Source: Bog-473 sp963828505 (lineage in GTDB: Bacteria; Actinomycetota; Acidimicrobiia; Acidimicrobiales; RAAP-2). Taken from it: a stretch of DNA of 64,000 bases. The notes beneath the pieces are model-generated. The model was given only the letters and a program-made list of their open reading frames with translations, searched no databases and was not told the DNA's origin. A program made the translations under genes and the position numbers. This document shows, piece by piece, positions 1 to 8,166 of the stretch. The stretch lies in assembly GCA_963828505.1 (NCBI GenBank), contig CAWHFM010000003.1, positions 1-64,000 on the forward strand. Reading direction: 5' to 3'. Numbering within the stretch: position 1 is the stretch's first letter; each line of letters opens with the position of its first letter.

Positions 1-2
1 CG

Positions 3-137
3 GACATGTTGACCCTCCTATCCGAGCGTTACGCCAGAATCTTTTTGATTATGAACGCGAACCCTTCGGACAGCAACGAGTCCGAAGGGTTCGCGAAAAT
101 CGGTGAGGTGATCGGCGACGATCCCTTCGACTCCTGA
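3..137 (+). CDS. possible C-terminal end of a truncated gene, unknown
   Basis: An open frame runs in from the left edge and stops with TGA at 135-137. An ATG lies at 6 and another at 51. The last 28 codons encode a hydrophilic, acidic tail ending in GDDPFDS, which looks more like a protein C-terminus than random sequence. A perfect 15-bp inverted repeat lies inside it. It could be the tail of a gene that begins outside the window, or chance. No family is recognised. Confidence 0.25.
   Translation, partial: DMLTLLSERYARIFLIMNANPSDSNESEGFAKIGEVIGDDPFDS
56..95. repeat. perfect 15-bp inverted repeat, 10-nt loop
   Basis: Arms at 56-70 and 81-95 are exact reverse complements around a 10-nt loop. 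No T-run follows on either strand, so a classic intrinsic terminator is not supported. It lies inside the small open frame at the left edge. Confidence 0.6.
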
Positions 138-404
138 ATCGACGCCGGCCGGCTGCGTGCTGCGCCGACCGTTGAGTACACGTGCGGCAACCGGATCGTC
201 GAGTCTGGTCGCCGGCGCCAGCGCCGGAGCCGGCTTGAGGCAATACACGGAGAGTGAATAGCGCGCGCCTCCGTGCCGGTGGCGACCCTCGTATCGCGGC
301 ATGGGCAAGGACACCCCAAGTGAGCAGCCGTGGGGTCTATCGTCGGCGACACACGGCACACACGGCACACACGGACACACGGCGGCACTCGGAGGTGAAG
401 GAAC
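138..404. other. non-coding spacer with ACACGGC-type short repeats
   Basis: No credible gene is visible. Around 349-382 there are several imperfect copies of a 7-9 bp CACACGG-type unit directly upstream of the VOC gene. A good ribosome-binding site (GGAGGTG, 391-397) at the end belongs to that gene. Confidence 0.5.
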
Positions 405-752
405 GTGAGCCCGGACATCTCCATCGGTTGGCTCTGCGTCGACGCGGCCGACCCCGTGACGTTGGCTGAATGGTGGTCCGAGCTCGTCGGGGGCGAGGTC
501 AGCATCGATCAGGACGGCGAGGCGATCCTCCGCGGCGGCGGACTTCCCCTCCTCTTCCTCGACGTCCAAGACCCGAAGACGGTGAAGAACCGGCTGCACC
601 TCGACTTGCGAGTCACTGACTACGACGCGGCGGTCGAGCGTGCGATCGCCCTCGGTGCGACACCGGCCGACGACGTCTACCGAGGTGACGACTGGCGGGT
701 CCTGCGGGACCCCGAGGGCAATGAGTTCTGCATAATACGATCGCCTGACTGA
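405..752 (+). CDS. VOC (glyoxalase/bleomycin resistance-like) family protein
   Basis: A 115-residue protein with the single beta-alpha-beta-beta-beta module pair of the vicinal oxygen chelate superfamily. The N-terminal strand IGWLCVDAADP, the helix with LAEWWSELVGG, and the C-terminal RDPEGNEFCI strand are typical of the glyoxalase-like subgroup that lacks an assigned substrate. The GTG start at 405 is chosen because GGAGGTG sits 7 nt upstream. The gene stands alone, with no operon partner. VOC proteins act as metal-dependent lyases, dioxygenases or drug-binding proteins, and nothing here decides between these. The conserved Glu near the C-terminus (PEGNEF) is present. Confidence 0.85.
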   Translation: MSPDISIGWLCVDAADPVTLAEWWSELVGGEVSIDQDGEAILRGGGLPLLFLDVQDPKTVKNRLHLDLRVTDYDAAVERAIALGATPADDVYRGDDWRVLRDPEGNEFCIIRSPD

Positions 753-820
753 TCATCCAAGCGCCGAGTGATGTCGGCGCGGGTGGTGTCCGGGACTCGA
801 CCAGAGCGAGCCGGTGACCT

Positions 821-1348
821 TCAGCTCGCAGGAGGAGATTGGCCCGTGGCCGGTGGATCGGGTGGAGCGGTGTCCGTGGCATCCGGCTGAGGTGCCGCAG
901 TCGGCGCAGATGTCGTGGGCGCCGGGATCGTGGGCGCGGGGGTGGTAGCCGGCTGGGTCGGCGCAGTCGTTGCGACCGTGCCCTGCGTGCGAGCCCGCGC
1001 CAGTTCACCCTGCGCCTGGTTGATGTTCTTGCGAGGAGGTGCAGGCAGCACGGGGTCCCCGCGCTGGATGAGTGCCACCGCAGCCATGTTGTGCGCGTGC
1101 CGATGGCTCCACGCGTTGATGATCTGAGCTGCGCTGGCCATCGCCAGAGCCACCGCCGGAACGGCGGCCTGGACCGCGGCCGGTTCCTTGAAACCAGGCC
1201 GGAAGGCCGCGACGAGGCCGACGCCGACGGCGACGATCGAGGTCAGGTAGCTGACCACCGACGAGAAGTCGTTCCATTTCGGCAGCGGAATGTCCGTACC
1301 CAGTGTGTTCGGGTGCGGTGCGACGTTCAGACTCGTCTGGGTGGGCAT
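821..1348 (-). CDS. hypothetical two-helix membrane protein with Pro/Thr-rich tail
   Basis: A 175-residue protein not assigned to any family. After a polar N-terminus it has two predicted membrane segments, about residues 29-49 (rich in Val/Gly) and 57-80 (rich in Ala/Val). A basic stretch with SHRHAHN follows, and then about 60 residues made almost only of Pro, Ala and Thr with repeated TTAPT/PAPT motifs, probably disordered and outside the membrane. The ATG at 1348 is preceded by AAGGGGGAT at good spacing. The two short helices recall holins or small envelope proteins, but this is only a resemblance. Confidence 0.65.
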   Translation of the reverse strand: MPTQTSLNVAPHPNTLGTDIPLPKWNDFSSVVSYLTSIVAVGVGLVAAFRPGFKEPAAVQAAVPAVALAMASAAQIINAWSHRHAHNMAAVALIQRGDPVLPAPPRKNINQAQGELARARTQGTVATTAPTQPATTPAPTIPAPTTSAPTAAPQPDATDTAPPDPPATGQSPPAS

Positions 1349-1972
1349 GGAACAGATCCCCCTTTGATGACTCTGGAGCGGTGCTGCCGCGGAATGTAGT
1401 CACGTCCAACGTGCATTTGGTGGAAAGGCAAGCCAACATCGAACCCCAGTATTGGGTTACTGCTGAGACAGCCCTCCACCCGTCCGAATGAGGCGAACCG
1501 CGGGGTCAAGTCTGGTTTACGGCTGCGGGTTACAAACGAATAGCAAAATTGGATTCAATCGGTCACCTGATCAACGGAGGCTGGGCGAAGTGAGGCCTCG
1601 TCAGCAAGACATTGGACGAAGCGTCAACGTCTCCACCTGACCCTTGACCCGGCTTCGCGCGACCTTGCGTCTCAGCAACATGAGCGAAGTTTGGCTTACC
1701 CCGATACGGAAGCTTCGTAGAGGACGGCAACCCTTTCTGGCTGGAGTCCAAAGAGACCGATTGGCAGCCGACGGCGCGTCTTAGACGATTCGCATGACCG
1801 GTACTGGTATGACCCCGCGACCGGGACTGGGTCTTGACACGAGGGTTAGGCTTGCCCCGACTTCGATAGCAGGTGATAGGCCGTTTCATCCGGGGAGACG
1901 CGGCTTCAAAGGCGTGACAGCTGAGTCGTCGTGATGACGATCGGTAGAGAGCTCCAATGGACGGGGGACTTC
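1349..1972. other. long intergenic region, no gene seen
   Basis: About 620 bp between a leftward and a rightward gene. Base composition is visibly lower in GC than elsewhere, especially 1500-1560 with an A-rich stretch near 1531-1555. A TTGACA hexamer occurs at 1834-1839 but lacks a good -10 at the right distance. A 108-codon open frame on the minus strand (1563-1889) has unconvincing composition. The region presumably carries the divergent promoters of the two flanking genes. Confidence 0.5.
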
Positions 1973-3895
1973 ATGACGACGGAAGAGACAACGACGCGCT
2001 TCCAGCACGCGGATACTGGGCATCGGAGGCGGGGATGGTTTCCGGCCGCCTTCATCGCAGCCTCCGCAATGCTCGTAGGCACGATCGCATACACGGCTCC
2101 CGCCGAGGCACAAGGGCCTCCTGGAACGATGACGTCGACAACCGTGAACGCCAGGATCGTAGGTTCCTTCGCTGGAACGCACGACACGGGCTCGGCTGTG
2201 CTTACCACCGAGTATCCGACCTGGGTTCCCGTGACGGCCAACGATCAACTCAACGGCACGATCACCCCTTCAGCGGCGGTAGACACCGCCCTCACCAACC
2301 TCAACGTGTCCGACTGTGTCTTGCATGTCACGACGTTCGACGTCACAGTGGCCGGTGCCGTTCCCGCGACTCAGACACTGAATCTCTCCTGGCAGGTCGG
2401 GCCGTTGACGTCTTCACTTCCGTTGACGTTCACGATCCCGCCGTCGCTGAATATCGGACCGCTCACTGCCCCGAGCACCGGCAACGGCGACATGACCGTG
2501 TCCTTGGGCAAAATCCTTGGAACGGTGAACTGCTTCGCTGGAAATGGCGCGGCCATCGTGACGGACGGTGTGGTCAAGTACAACAAGATCAAGTCGGAGC
2601 CCTTGGCCGACACAGGCTATGGCATCGTGCCACCACCCGGAAGCGTCAGCGGACAAATCACTGACAACTCGTCCACGCCCAACCCCGTAGACAACGCCTC
2701 TGTCAGGGTGTGCACGATCAACTACCAGTGCGGCACCACGTACTCCGCCTCTGACGGCTCGTATACCGTGTCGGGGTTGCAGCCGGGGCCCTACTTCGTC
2801 TTCGCCTATCCTCCCGTGGGTAACACCACACTCGACGTGGGCCAGACCGGCCCCGTGACGGTCGTCTCGGGCGGCAATGCGACCAACACCAACGTGGTCC
2901 TCGACATCACCCAGCCGCTTCCTGCGGGTGTCACTCTTGGAGACAACACCAACTACAGCCAGGGCAGCGAGCCAACCGAGTACTGGGGGAGTCCGTTCAC
3001 CATCGCGGTCATGGGGTGCGCCGGTGGCACAGCCACCTGGCAAGTCCAAGCATGGAATCTGGACACGGTCACCTACACGACGCTGACCGGACCCATGACC
3101 GAGGGCCCGTCTGGTACCTACACCGGCACCGTACCCGCGGTTGAACCGGTCCATGGCCCGACGGTGATCACCCTCACCATCAACTGTCCTGATGGCTCGG
3201 TCGAGACCTTTACGTTCCCCATTTACATCGACCCGAGCGGCACCGTGGTCAATCAGAGCGGTGTCGCCATCAGCGGAGCGACCGTCACCTTGGACAACTC
3301 CAACTCGCTGAGCGGTCCGTGGAGCCAGGTTCCAAACGGTGACACCGCCATCATGTCCCCGGCCAACGCCAACAACCCGAACATCACGGGAGGACAGGGT
3401 CAATACGGCTGGGACGTGGCTCCGGGCTTCTACGAGGTCAGTGCCACCGCCGCGGGTTGCGGCACCGCGACCAGCCCTCCGCTGACCATCCCACCGCCGG
3501 TGGTCGACCTGACCATCACCCTCAATTGCAGCGTGCCCGTGGGAATCAGTTGCTCGACGCTCAAGGGGAACGCCGGAGGCACGATCAAGATCGGGACGTG
3601 CACACCAAAGTCCAAACTCGACAAGAGCGCGAGCGGACCCGCAGCCACGCTAGGGACCGGCGGCACGCTGTCCTGGTCGCCGAGCGGAAAGACCACCACC
3701 ATCTCATCGCCGACCACGTCCTCGCCCGGCCAGGGCGCCTGCGCGGCGCACAACACGCAGGAAGACCTGACCGCCACGGTCACGGGAGGAACTTCGACCT
3801 ATACGCGAGTGGGTGATGCCGTCGCGGCTGATCTGTGCGTAGAGAACGGTTCGGGCAATATCGGCTTGGTTCCTGGCACTGAAGTGGCCCTCTAA
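1973..3895 (+). CDS. secreted multi-domain protein with carboxypeptidase-regulatory-like (beta-sandwich) domains
   Basis: A 640-residue exported protein. After a charged N-terminus with an RRR cluster (residues 18-20) comes a hydrophobic core at about 23-41 and a likely cleavage site after AEA (about 46). Residues near 220-320 (SGQITDNSS...GSYTVSGLQPGPYFV) match the carboxypeptidase D regulatory-like fold. A second such unit (GVAISGATVTLDNSNS...GFYEVSATAAGCG) lies near 420-520. Several Cys pairs suggest disulfides. There is no C-terminal membrane anchor or sortase motif, so it is probably released or held non-covalently. The ATG at 1973 with GGGGGAC before it is preferred over the in-frame GTG at 1931. 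No enzymatic motif was seen. The closest functional guess is a surface or matrix protein. Confidence 0.7.
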   Translation: MTTEETTTRFQHADTGHRRRGWFPAAFIAASAMLVGTIAYTAPAEAQGPPGTMTSTTVNARIVGSFAGTHDTGSAVLTTEYPTWVPVTANDQLNGTITPSAAVDTALTNLNVSDCVLHVTTFDVTVAGAVPATQTLNLSWQVGPLTSSLPLTFTIPPSLNIGPLTAPSTGNGDMTVSLGKILGTVNCFAGNGAAIVTDGVVKYNKIKSEPLADTGYGIVPPPGSVSGQITDNSSTPNPVDNASVRVCTINYQCGTTYSASDGSYTVSGLQPGPYFVFAYPPVGNTTLDVGQTGPVTVVSGGNATNTNVVLDITQPLPAGVTLGDNTNYSQGSEPTEYWGSPFTIAVMGCAGGTATWQVQAWNLDTVTYTTLTGPMTEGPSGTYTGTVPAVEPVHGPTVITLTINCPDGSVETFTFPIYIDPSGTVVNQSGVAISGATVTLDNSNSLSGPWSQVPNGDTAIMSPANANNPNITGGQGQYGWDVAPGFYEVSATAAGCGTATSPPLTIPPPVVDLTITLNCSVPVGISCSTLKGNAGGTIKIGTCTPKSKLDKSASGPAATLGTGGTLSWSPSGKTTTISSPTTSSPGQGACAAHNTQEDLTATVTGGTSTYTRVGDAVAADLCVENGSGNIGLVPGTEVAL

Positions 3896-3953
3896 AGACG
3901 TCGAGCGACCAAGGACACCTCGCCGTTCCCGAGGTCTTCGGACAGATACCCAC

Positions 3954-4007
3954 CTTGGGATCTCCACGTGGTGGGCCACCTTCAACGAGGTGGTCACCGA
4001 TCCCAAG
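3954..4007. repeat. nested inverted repeats in intergenic region
   Basis: Outer arms CTTGGGATC (3954-3962) and GATCCCAAG (3999-4007) enclose an inner hairpin CCACCT/AGGTGG (3976-3981 and 3988-3993) with a 6-nt loop. It lies downstream of the secreted-protein gene. It could be a terminator-like structure or a remnant of an older element. No T-run follows. Confidence 0.5.
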
Positions 4008-4141
4008 CCACGCTCTCGGCGGATCCGAGCCAAGCCATCGGCGAACTGAAGGTCGACAGCGTCGACGAGGACGTGGTCTACAGCTCCGCCAGCAGAATGA
4101 CGTCGGCCGGAGTCGAATGGATCGCCGCCTACGCTCGCCCG

Positions 4142-4567
4142 ATGCAATTCACGATCCGCCCTGTGGCTGTCGGTGACGAGGACGACGGCGATCTCGAGGC
4201 CGTGCTGCAGCTCTGGCGGGAAGCCGCGCAGCCGACGTCCACCGACACCGACTCGGCGTTGCGCGCCCTCGTCGAGCACGATCAGGGTGCGCTCATGGTG
4301 GCTGAGGAGTCGGGCCGGATCGTCGGCAGCATCATTGCGGCGTGGGACGGGTGGCGGGGCTCCGTCTACCGCCTCGTGGTCGCGCCCGACTTCAGGCGGA
4401 GCGGGTTGGGCCGGCAACTGGTCGACGAGGCTGAACGCCGGCTGACCGAGCTCGGGGCGCAACGGACGCAGGCCATCGTCGTCGGTTCGGACTCACGCGC
4501 CATGGGGTTCTGGTCAGCGACGGAGTGGGAGCTCCAGGAGAACCAGGTCCGCTTCGCCAAGGGGTAG
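4142..4567 (+). CDS. GNAT family N-acetyltransferase
   Basis: A 141-residue protein of the GCN5-related acetyltransferase fold, which transfers an acyl group from acyl-CoA to an amine. The fold markers are visible: strand 1 with FTIRPVAVGD, a long alpha-1/alpha-2 region, the beta-4 strand VYRLVVAPDFRR followed by the pyrophosphate-binding loop RRSGLGRQL, and the C-terminal pair ending in GFWSATEW. The substrate is unknown. The ATG at 4142 fits the fold start; the frame remains open upstream with another ATG at 4097. A TACGCT box lies 6 nt before the ATG, so a leaderless message is possible. No operon partner. Confidence 0.82.
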   Translation: MQFTIRPVAVGDEDDGDLEAVLQLWREAAQPTSTDTDSALRALVEHDQGALMVAEESGRIVGSIIAAWDGWRGSVYRLVVAPDFRRSGLGRQLVDEAERRLTELGAQRTQAIVVGSDSRAMGFWSATEWELQENQVRFAKG

Positions 4568-4582
4568 GCGACGACCCCTTGG

Positions 4583-4993
4583 CTACTCCTGGACCAGCTC
4601 TATCAGCGTCCCGAACGACGTTTTCGGGTGCACGAAGGCCACGGTCGTCCCGCGCGACCCGGGGCGCGGTGACTCGTCGATCACCCGGCCACCCGACTGC
4701 TTGATCGCCTCGAGCGCGACCGCGCAGTCGTCGACCCGGTAGCCGACGTGGTGCAGCCCCTCGCCCTTGGTGGCCAGGTACTTGGCCACCGGCGAGTCGT
4801 CCCGGATCGGCGTGAGCAGCTGCACATAGGAGTCAGCCACCTTCAGCAGCGCCTCCTCCACGCCGTCGCGCTCGACGCGCTCGCGGTGGTCGACGGTTGC
4901 CCCGAACACCTCGGCGTACCAGGCGATGGCCGCCTCCAGGTCGTTGACGGCGATGGCGACGTGGTCGATCTCGGTCAGGAGCCCGCCGCTCAT
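4583..4993 (-). CDS. methylmalonyl-CoA / ethylmalonyl-CoA epimerase
   Basis: A 136-residue VOC-fold enzyme that interconverts the 2R and 2S epimers of methylmalonyl-CoA (and in this pathway ethylmalonyl-CoA). The N-terminal IDHVAIAVNDLEAA carries the first metal-binding His, GLHHVGYRVDD the central His, and the C-terminal GTLIELVQ the metal-binding Glu. Length is normal for the family. The ATG overlaps the TGA of the upstream crotonyl-CoA carboxylase/reductase gene by 4 bp (ATGA at 4990-4993), so the two are translationally coupled. This context fits the Epi step of the ethylmalonyl-CoA pathway. Confidence 0.9.
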   Translation of the reverse strand: MSGGLLTEIDHVAIAVNDLEAAIAWYAEVFGATVDHRERVERDGVEEALLKVADSYVQLLTPIRDDSPVAKYLATKGEGLHHVGYRVDDCAVALEAIKQSGGRVIDESPRPGSRGTTVAFVHPKTSFGTLIELVQE

Positions 4994-6330
4994 GCGCCGT
5001 GCCGCCGGAACAGCGTGATCCGGTCCTCGCCCACCTTGGCCCGCAGCGTGGGGTCGTCGATGCCGAGCCCCTCCTCCGGCGCCAGGCAGAGCACCCCGAT
5101 CTTCCCTTCGTGGAGGTTGTGATGGACCTGGAACGCCGCTTCGCCCACGTCTTCGAGCGGATAGACGGCCGAGAGCGGCGGCAGCACCTTGCCGTCGCAG
5201 ATGAGCTGGTTGGCATCCCATGCCTCGCGGTAGTTGGCGAAATGGGAACCCTTGATCGTCTTGAGCTTCATCCAGAGGTGCCGGTTGTCGTACTCAATCA
5301 TGTAGCCCGACGTCGCAGCACAGGTCACGATGGTCCCGCCCCGCTTGCAGGCGAAGACCGACGCCCCCATGGTCTGGCGCCCGGGGTGCTCGAAGACGAT
5401 CTCGGGCTCGCCTCCCACCAGCGTGCGGATGTCCTTGCCGAAGCGACGCCACTCGGACTCGTCCTGGGTGTGCTCGTCGGACCAGAACCGGTAGGCCGCC
5501 GCCTTGCGGTCGATCACCGCCTCCACACCGAGATCGTTGAGCAGCTTCACCTTCTCCGGCGACGACACCACGCCGATCGGCGTCCCGCCACCGTTGAGCA
5601 CGTGCTGCACCGCGTAGCTCCCCAGCCCCCCGCTGGCCCCCCACACGAGCACCTTGTCCCCCTGGGTCATGCGGGCGCCGTTGGGCGAGACCAGCATGCG
5701 GTACGAGGTCGAGTTGCACAGCGCGTTGACCGCGGCTTCCTCCCAGCTGAGGTGCGCCGGCTTCGGCATGAGCTGGTTGGCCTTGACCACGGTGATGTCG
5801 GCCAGCCCGCCGAAATTCGTCTCGAAGCCCCAGATGCGCTGGTTGGCGGCCAGCATGGAGTCGTCGTGTGCCGAGGGGTCCTGGTCGTCGACGTAGTTGC
5901 AGTGGATGGTGACCTTGTCGCCCACCTTCCAGTTGCGCACGGCCGAGCCGGTGCGCAGGACGACCCCGGAGCCGTCCGAGCCGACGACGTGGTAGTCGAG
6001 CGCGTGGCGCGCCGCCCATGGACCCTCCTTGGCCAGCCGATCGAGGAAGCCGAAGGTCGGCAGCGGCTCGAAGATGGACGTCCACACGGTGTTGAAGTTG
6101 ATCGACGAGGCCATGACCGCCACGTAGGCCTCGTCGGGAGCCAGCTCGGGCAGCGCGACATCTTCGACGTAGAGGGAGCGACGCGGGTCCTTCTCGGCGG
6201 ACTCCATCCCGTCGAACATGGCTGTTTCACTGCGCTTGACCAGGGCGGCCCGGTAGGACTCGGGCATCGGCAGTGCAATCAGCTCGTCGCCCGGCGCCCC
6301 CGCGACGACGGCATTGAGGATCTCGCTCAT
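4990..6330 (-). CDS. ccr: crotonyl-CoA carboxylase/reductase
   Basis: A 446-residue medium-chain dehydrogenase-type enzyme that reductively carboxylates crotonyl-CoA to ethylmalonyl-CoA with NADPH and CO2. Length matches the family. The cofactor loop is GASGGLGSYA (231-240). The CO2-binding residues known for the carboxylating enzymes appear at their expected places: N80 in SSINFN, F169-E170 in GFETNFGG, and H363 in GSHFANY. This supports carboxylation rather than plain reduction. The ATG at 6330 is chosen over an upstream in-frame ATG because homologues begin with a short acidic N-terminus and a TATCGT box sits exactly 8 nt before it. It is co-transcribed with the epimerase and divergent from the thiolase gene. 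Confidence 0.95.
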   Translation of the reverse strand: MSEILNAVVAGAPGDELIALPMPESYRAALVKRSETAMFDGMESAEKDPRRSLYVEDVALPELAPDEAYVAVMASSINFNTVWTSIFEPLPTFGFLDRLAKEGPWAARHALDYHVVGSDGSGVVLRTGSAVRNWKVGDKVTIHCNYVDDQDPSAHDDSMLAANQRIWGFETNFGGLADITVVKANQLMPKPAHLSWEEAAVNALCNSTSYRMLVSPNGARMTQGDKVLVWGASGGLGSYAVQHVLNGGGTPIGVVSSPEKVKLLNDLGVEAVIDRKAAAYRFWSDEHTQDESEWRRFGKDIRTLVGGEPEIVFEHPGRQTMGASVFACKRGGTIVTCAATSGYMIEYDNRHLWMKLKTIKGSHFANYREAWDANQLICDGKVLPPLSAVYPLEDVGEAAFQVHHNLHEGKIGVLCLAPEEGLGIDDPTLRAKVGEDRITLFRRHGA

Positions 6331-6338
6331 GTGACCCG

Positions 6339-6344
6339 ACGATA
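6339..6344 (-). promoter_or_regulatory. -10 box of a likely leaderless promoter for ccr
   Basis: On the minus strand TATCGT lies 8 nt before the ATG at 6330, so transcription would start at or next to the start codon. No convincing -35 or ribosome-binding site is present. Confidence 0.5.
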
Positions 6345-6409
6345 GTGGGCCGGTACGATGGGGTTTCCGACCGGTAACCAGACCGGCGGGAAGCCGGAGG
6401 TGCAGGACA

Positions 6410-7595
6410 ATGGCTGAGGCCGTCATCGTCGCCGGGGCACGGACCCCGATCGGAAAGCTCTCGGGCGCGTTCGCTGGCTTCAGCGCCATGGACCTGGGCG
6501 GCTTCGCCATCGCCGAAGCGCTGACGCGGGCCGGCGTGTCACCGGACCAGGTGGACTACGTGCTCATGGGCCAGGTCATCCTGGCGGGCCAGGGTCAGAT
6601 CACGGCACGCCAGGCCGCGGTCAAGGCCGGCATCCCCATGAGCGTCCCGGCCAACACCATCAACAAGGTCTGCTTGTCCGGCCTGAACACCATCTACCTG
6701 GCCGACCAGATGATCCGCGCCGGCGACGCGGAGATCGTCGTGGCCGGCGGTATGGAGTCGATGACCCAGGCCCCCCACCTACTTCCCGGCGCCCGGTCCG
6801 GCTTCCGCATCGGGGACGCCACACTGGTCGACTCCATGATGTACGACGGGTTGACCGATTCGTTCGACCACATCGCCATGGGCCTCTCCACCGAGCGCTT
6901 CAACCAGAAGGCCGGTATCTCGCGGCGAACGACAGGACGCGTTCTCCGCCGCCAGCCACGAGAAGGCCGCCGCGGCGGCCAAGGAGGGTCGGCTGGCCGA
7001 AGAGATCGTCGCCGTCGAGGTTCCCCAGCGCCGGGGGGATCCGCTGCTGGTGGACACCGACGAAGGGGTCCGCCCCGGCACGACCGCCGAGTCGTTGGGC
7101 GCGCTGAAGCCCGCCTTCGACAAGAACGGAACCATCACCGCCGGGAACGCGTCGCAGATCTCCGACGGCGGCTGCGCCGTGGTGGTCATGTCGGCCGAGA
7201 AGGCCAAGGAGCTCGGCGTCTCCCCGCTCGGCCAGATCACCGGTTACGGCATGGTGGCTGGGCCCGACAACTCCCTGCTGACCCAGCCCTCGCGCGCCAT
7301 CACGAAGGCGGCGCAGAAGGCCGGGGTCGACATCTCGGCCATCGACCTCTTCGAGATCAACGAGGCCTTCGCTGCCGTCGGCCTGGCCTCGGTGGACGAC
7401 CTCGGCATCGACGAGGGCAAGGTCAACGTGAACGGAGGCGCCATCGCCCTCGGCCACCCGGTCGGCATGTCGGGGACGCGTGTGGCGCTCACGGCGCTGC
7501 TCGAGCTGCGCCGGCGCGGCCAGTCGACGGCGGCCGTGGCGCTGTGCGGCGGCGGCGGCCAGGGCGACGCCGCCATCTTGCGCAGCCTGGCCTGA
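6410..7595 (+). CDS. acetyl-CoA C-acetyltransferase (thiolase), apparent frameshift
   Basis: A thiolase condensing two acetyl-CoA to acetoacetyl-CoA, the entry step for the crotonyl-CoA route. The first frame encodes residues 1-171 with the nucleophile C88 in NKVCLSGLN. The second frame gives the rest, including NEAFA, the GHPVGMSG His loop and the second Cys in LCGGGGQG. An extra base near 6923-6926 joins the two frames; removing one base gives a continuous 394-residue protein of normal length. The upstream GGAGG supports the ATG at 6410. The frameshift is probably a sequencing error, since both halves are fully conserved, but a recent inactivating mutation is possible. It is divergent from ccr. 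Confidence 0.9.
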
Positions 7596-7599
7596 CCGC

Positions 7600-8166
7600 T
7601 CATCCGTAAGGCGGCGTCATGAGCGCGGCCAGCTTGGCCCCGCCCTGGTCCACCCCTTTCCACCCGGTTGCTTTGAACGTGTAGACGCCGAGGGCGCAGG
7701 TCGGGAAGCCCTGGCGCGTCGTCAGCTCAGCTCCTTTCTCGTCGCGCGGGGACAGGAGTAGGCGCGACAAGCTGTGGGCCGTCGGATTGTGGCCCACGAC
7801 CATGGTTGCGGCTACGTCGTCGGGCAGTCGGCGCAGGATTTCGATCACCTCGGCGGGTCCGGCCCCGTAGAGATCCTCTTCGAAGCGCTGCTCGGGCGGG
7901 CGCGCCATGTCCGCCAAGGCGAGCTCGGCCGTGGCCCTGGTGCGAGCGGCTGGCGAGACCAACGCCACCGCGGGCCGCGGCGTCCGTAGCAGCCCGCTGC
8001 CCAGCCCCTCCCCCTTGCCGGCGAAGAGCCGGCCGAGCGCGATGGCGTCGCGTCGCCCACGCGGCGCGAGCACGCGGTCGAAGTCGGACCCGCCCGGTGG
8101 CGGGTCGGTCACCGTCTTGGCGTGCCGGAGCAGCCACACGGTGCGGCGCGCCGCGGCCGGCGCCAT
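7600..8166 (-). CDS. SixA-like histidine phosphatase family protein
   Basis: A 188-residue member of the histidine phosphatase (phosphoglycerate-mutase-like) superfamily. The catalytic RH motif is in LLRHAKT near the N-terminus. The second Arg sits in LVSPAARTRATAE, and the second His in MVVGHNPTAH, all as in SixA-type phosphohistidine phosphatases. The ATG at 8166 overlaps the stop of the upstream aspartokinase gene (ATGA), which is why I prefer it to the GTG three bases earlier. Coupling to aspartokinase is unusual and gives no clear clue to its substrate. It converges on the thiolase gene with only 4 bp between stops. Confidence 0.85.
   Translation of the reverse strand: MAPAAARRTVWLLRHAKTVTDPPPGGSDFDRVLAPRGRRDAIALGRLFAGKGEGLGSGLLRTPRPAVALVSPAARTRATAELALADMARPPEQRFEEDLYGAGPAEVIEILRRLPDDVAATMVVGHNPTAHSLSRLLLSPRDEKGAELTTRQGFPTCALGVYTFKATGWKGVDQGGAKLAALMTPPYG

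Noticed and set aside
1834..1870. TTGACA-type promoter before the secreted-protein gene
   Set aside because: The -35 hexamer is perfect but no -10 lies at 16-19 bp; the nearest box is about 25 bp away.
1563..1889. Minus-strand 108-codon frame in the long intergenic region
   Set aside because: No ribosome-binding site, no recognisable domain and a Ser/Arg/Pro-rich composition like a random frame.
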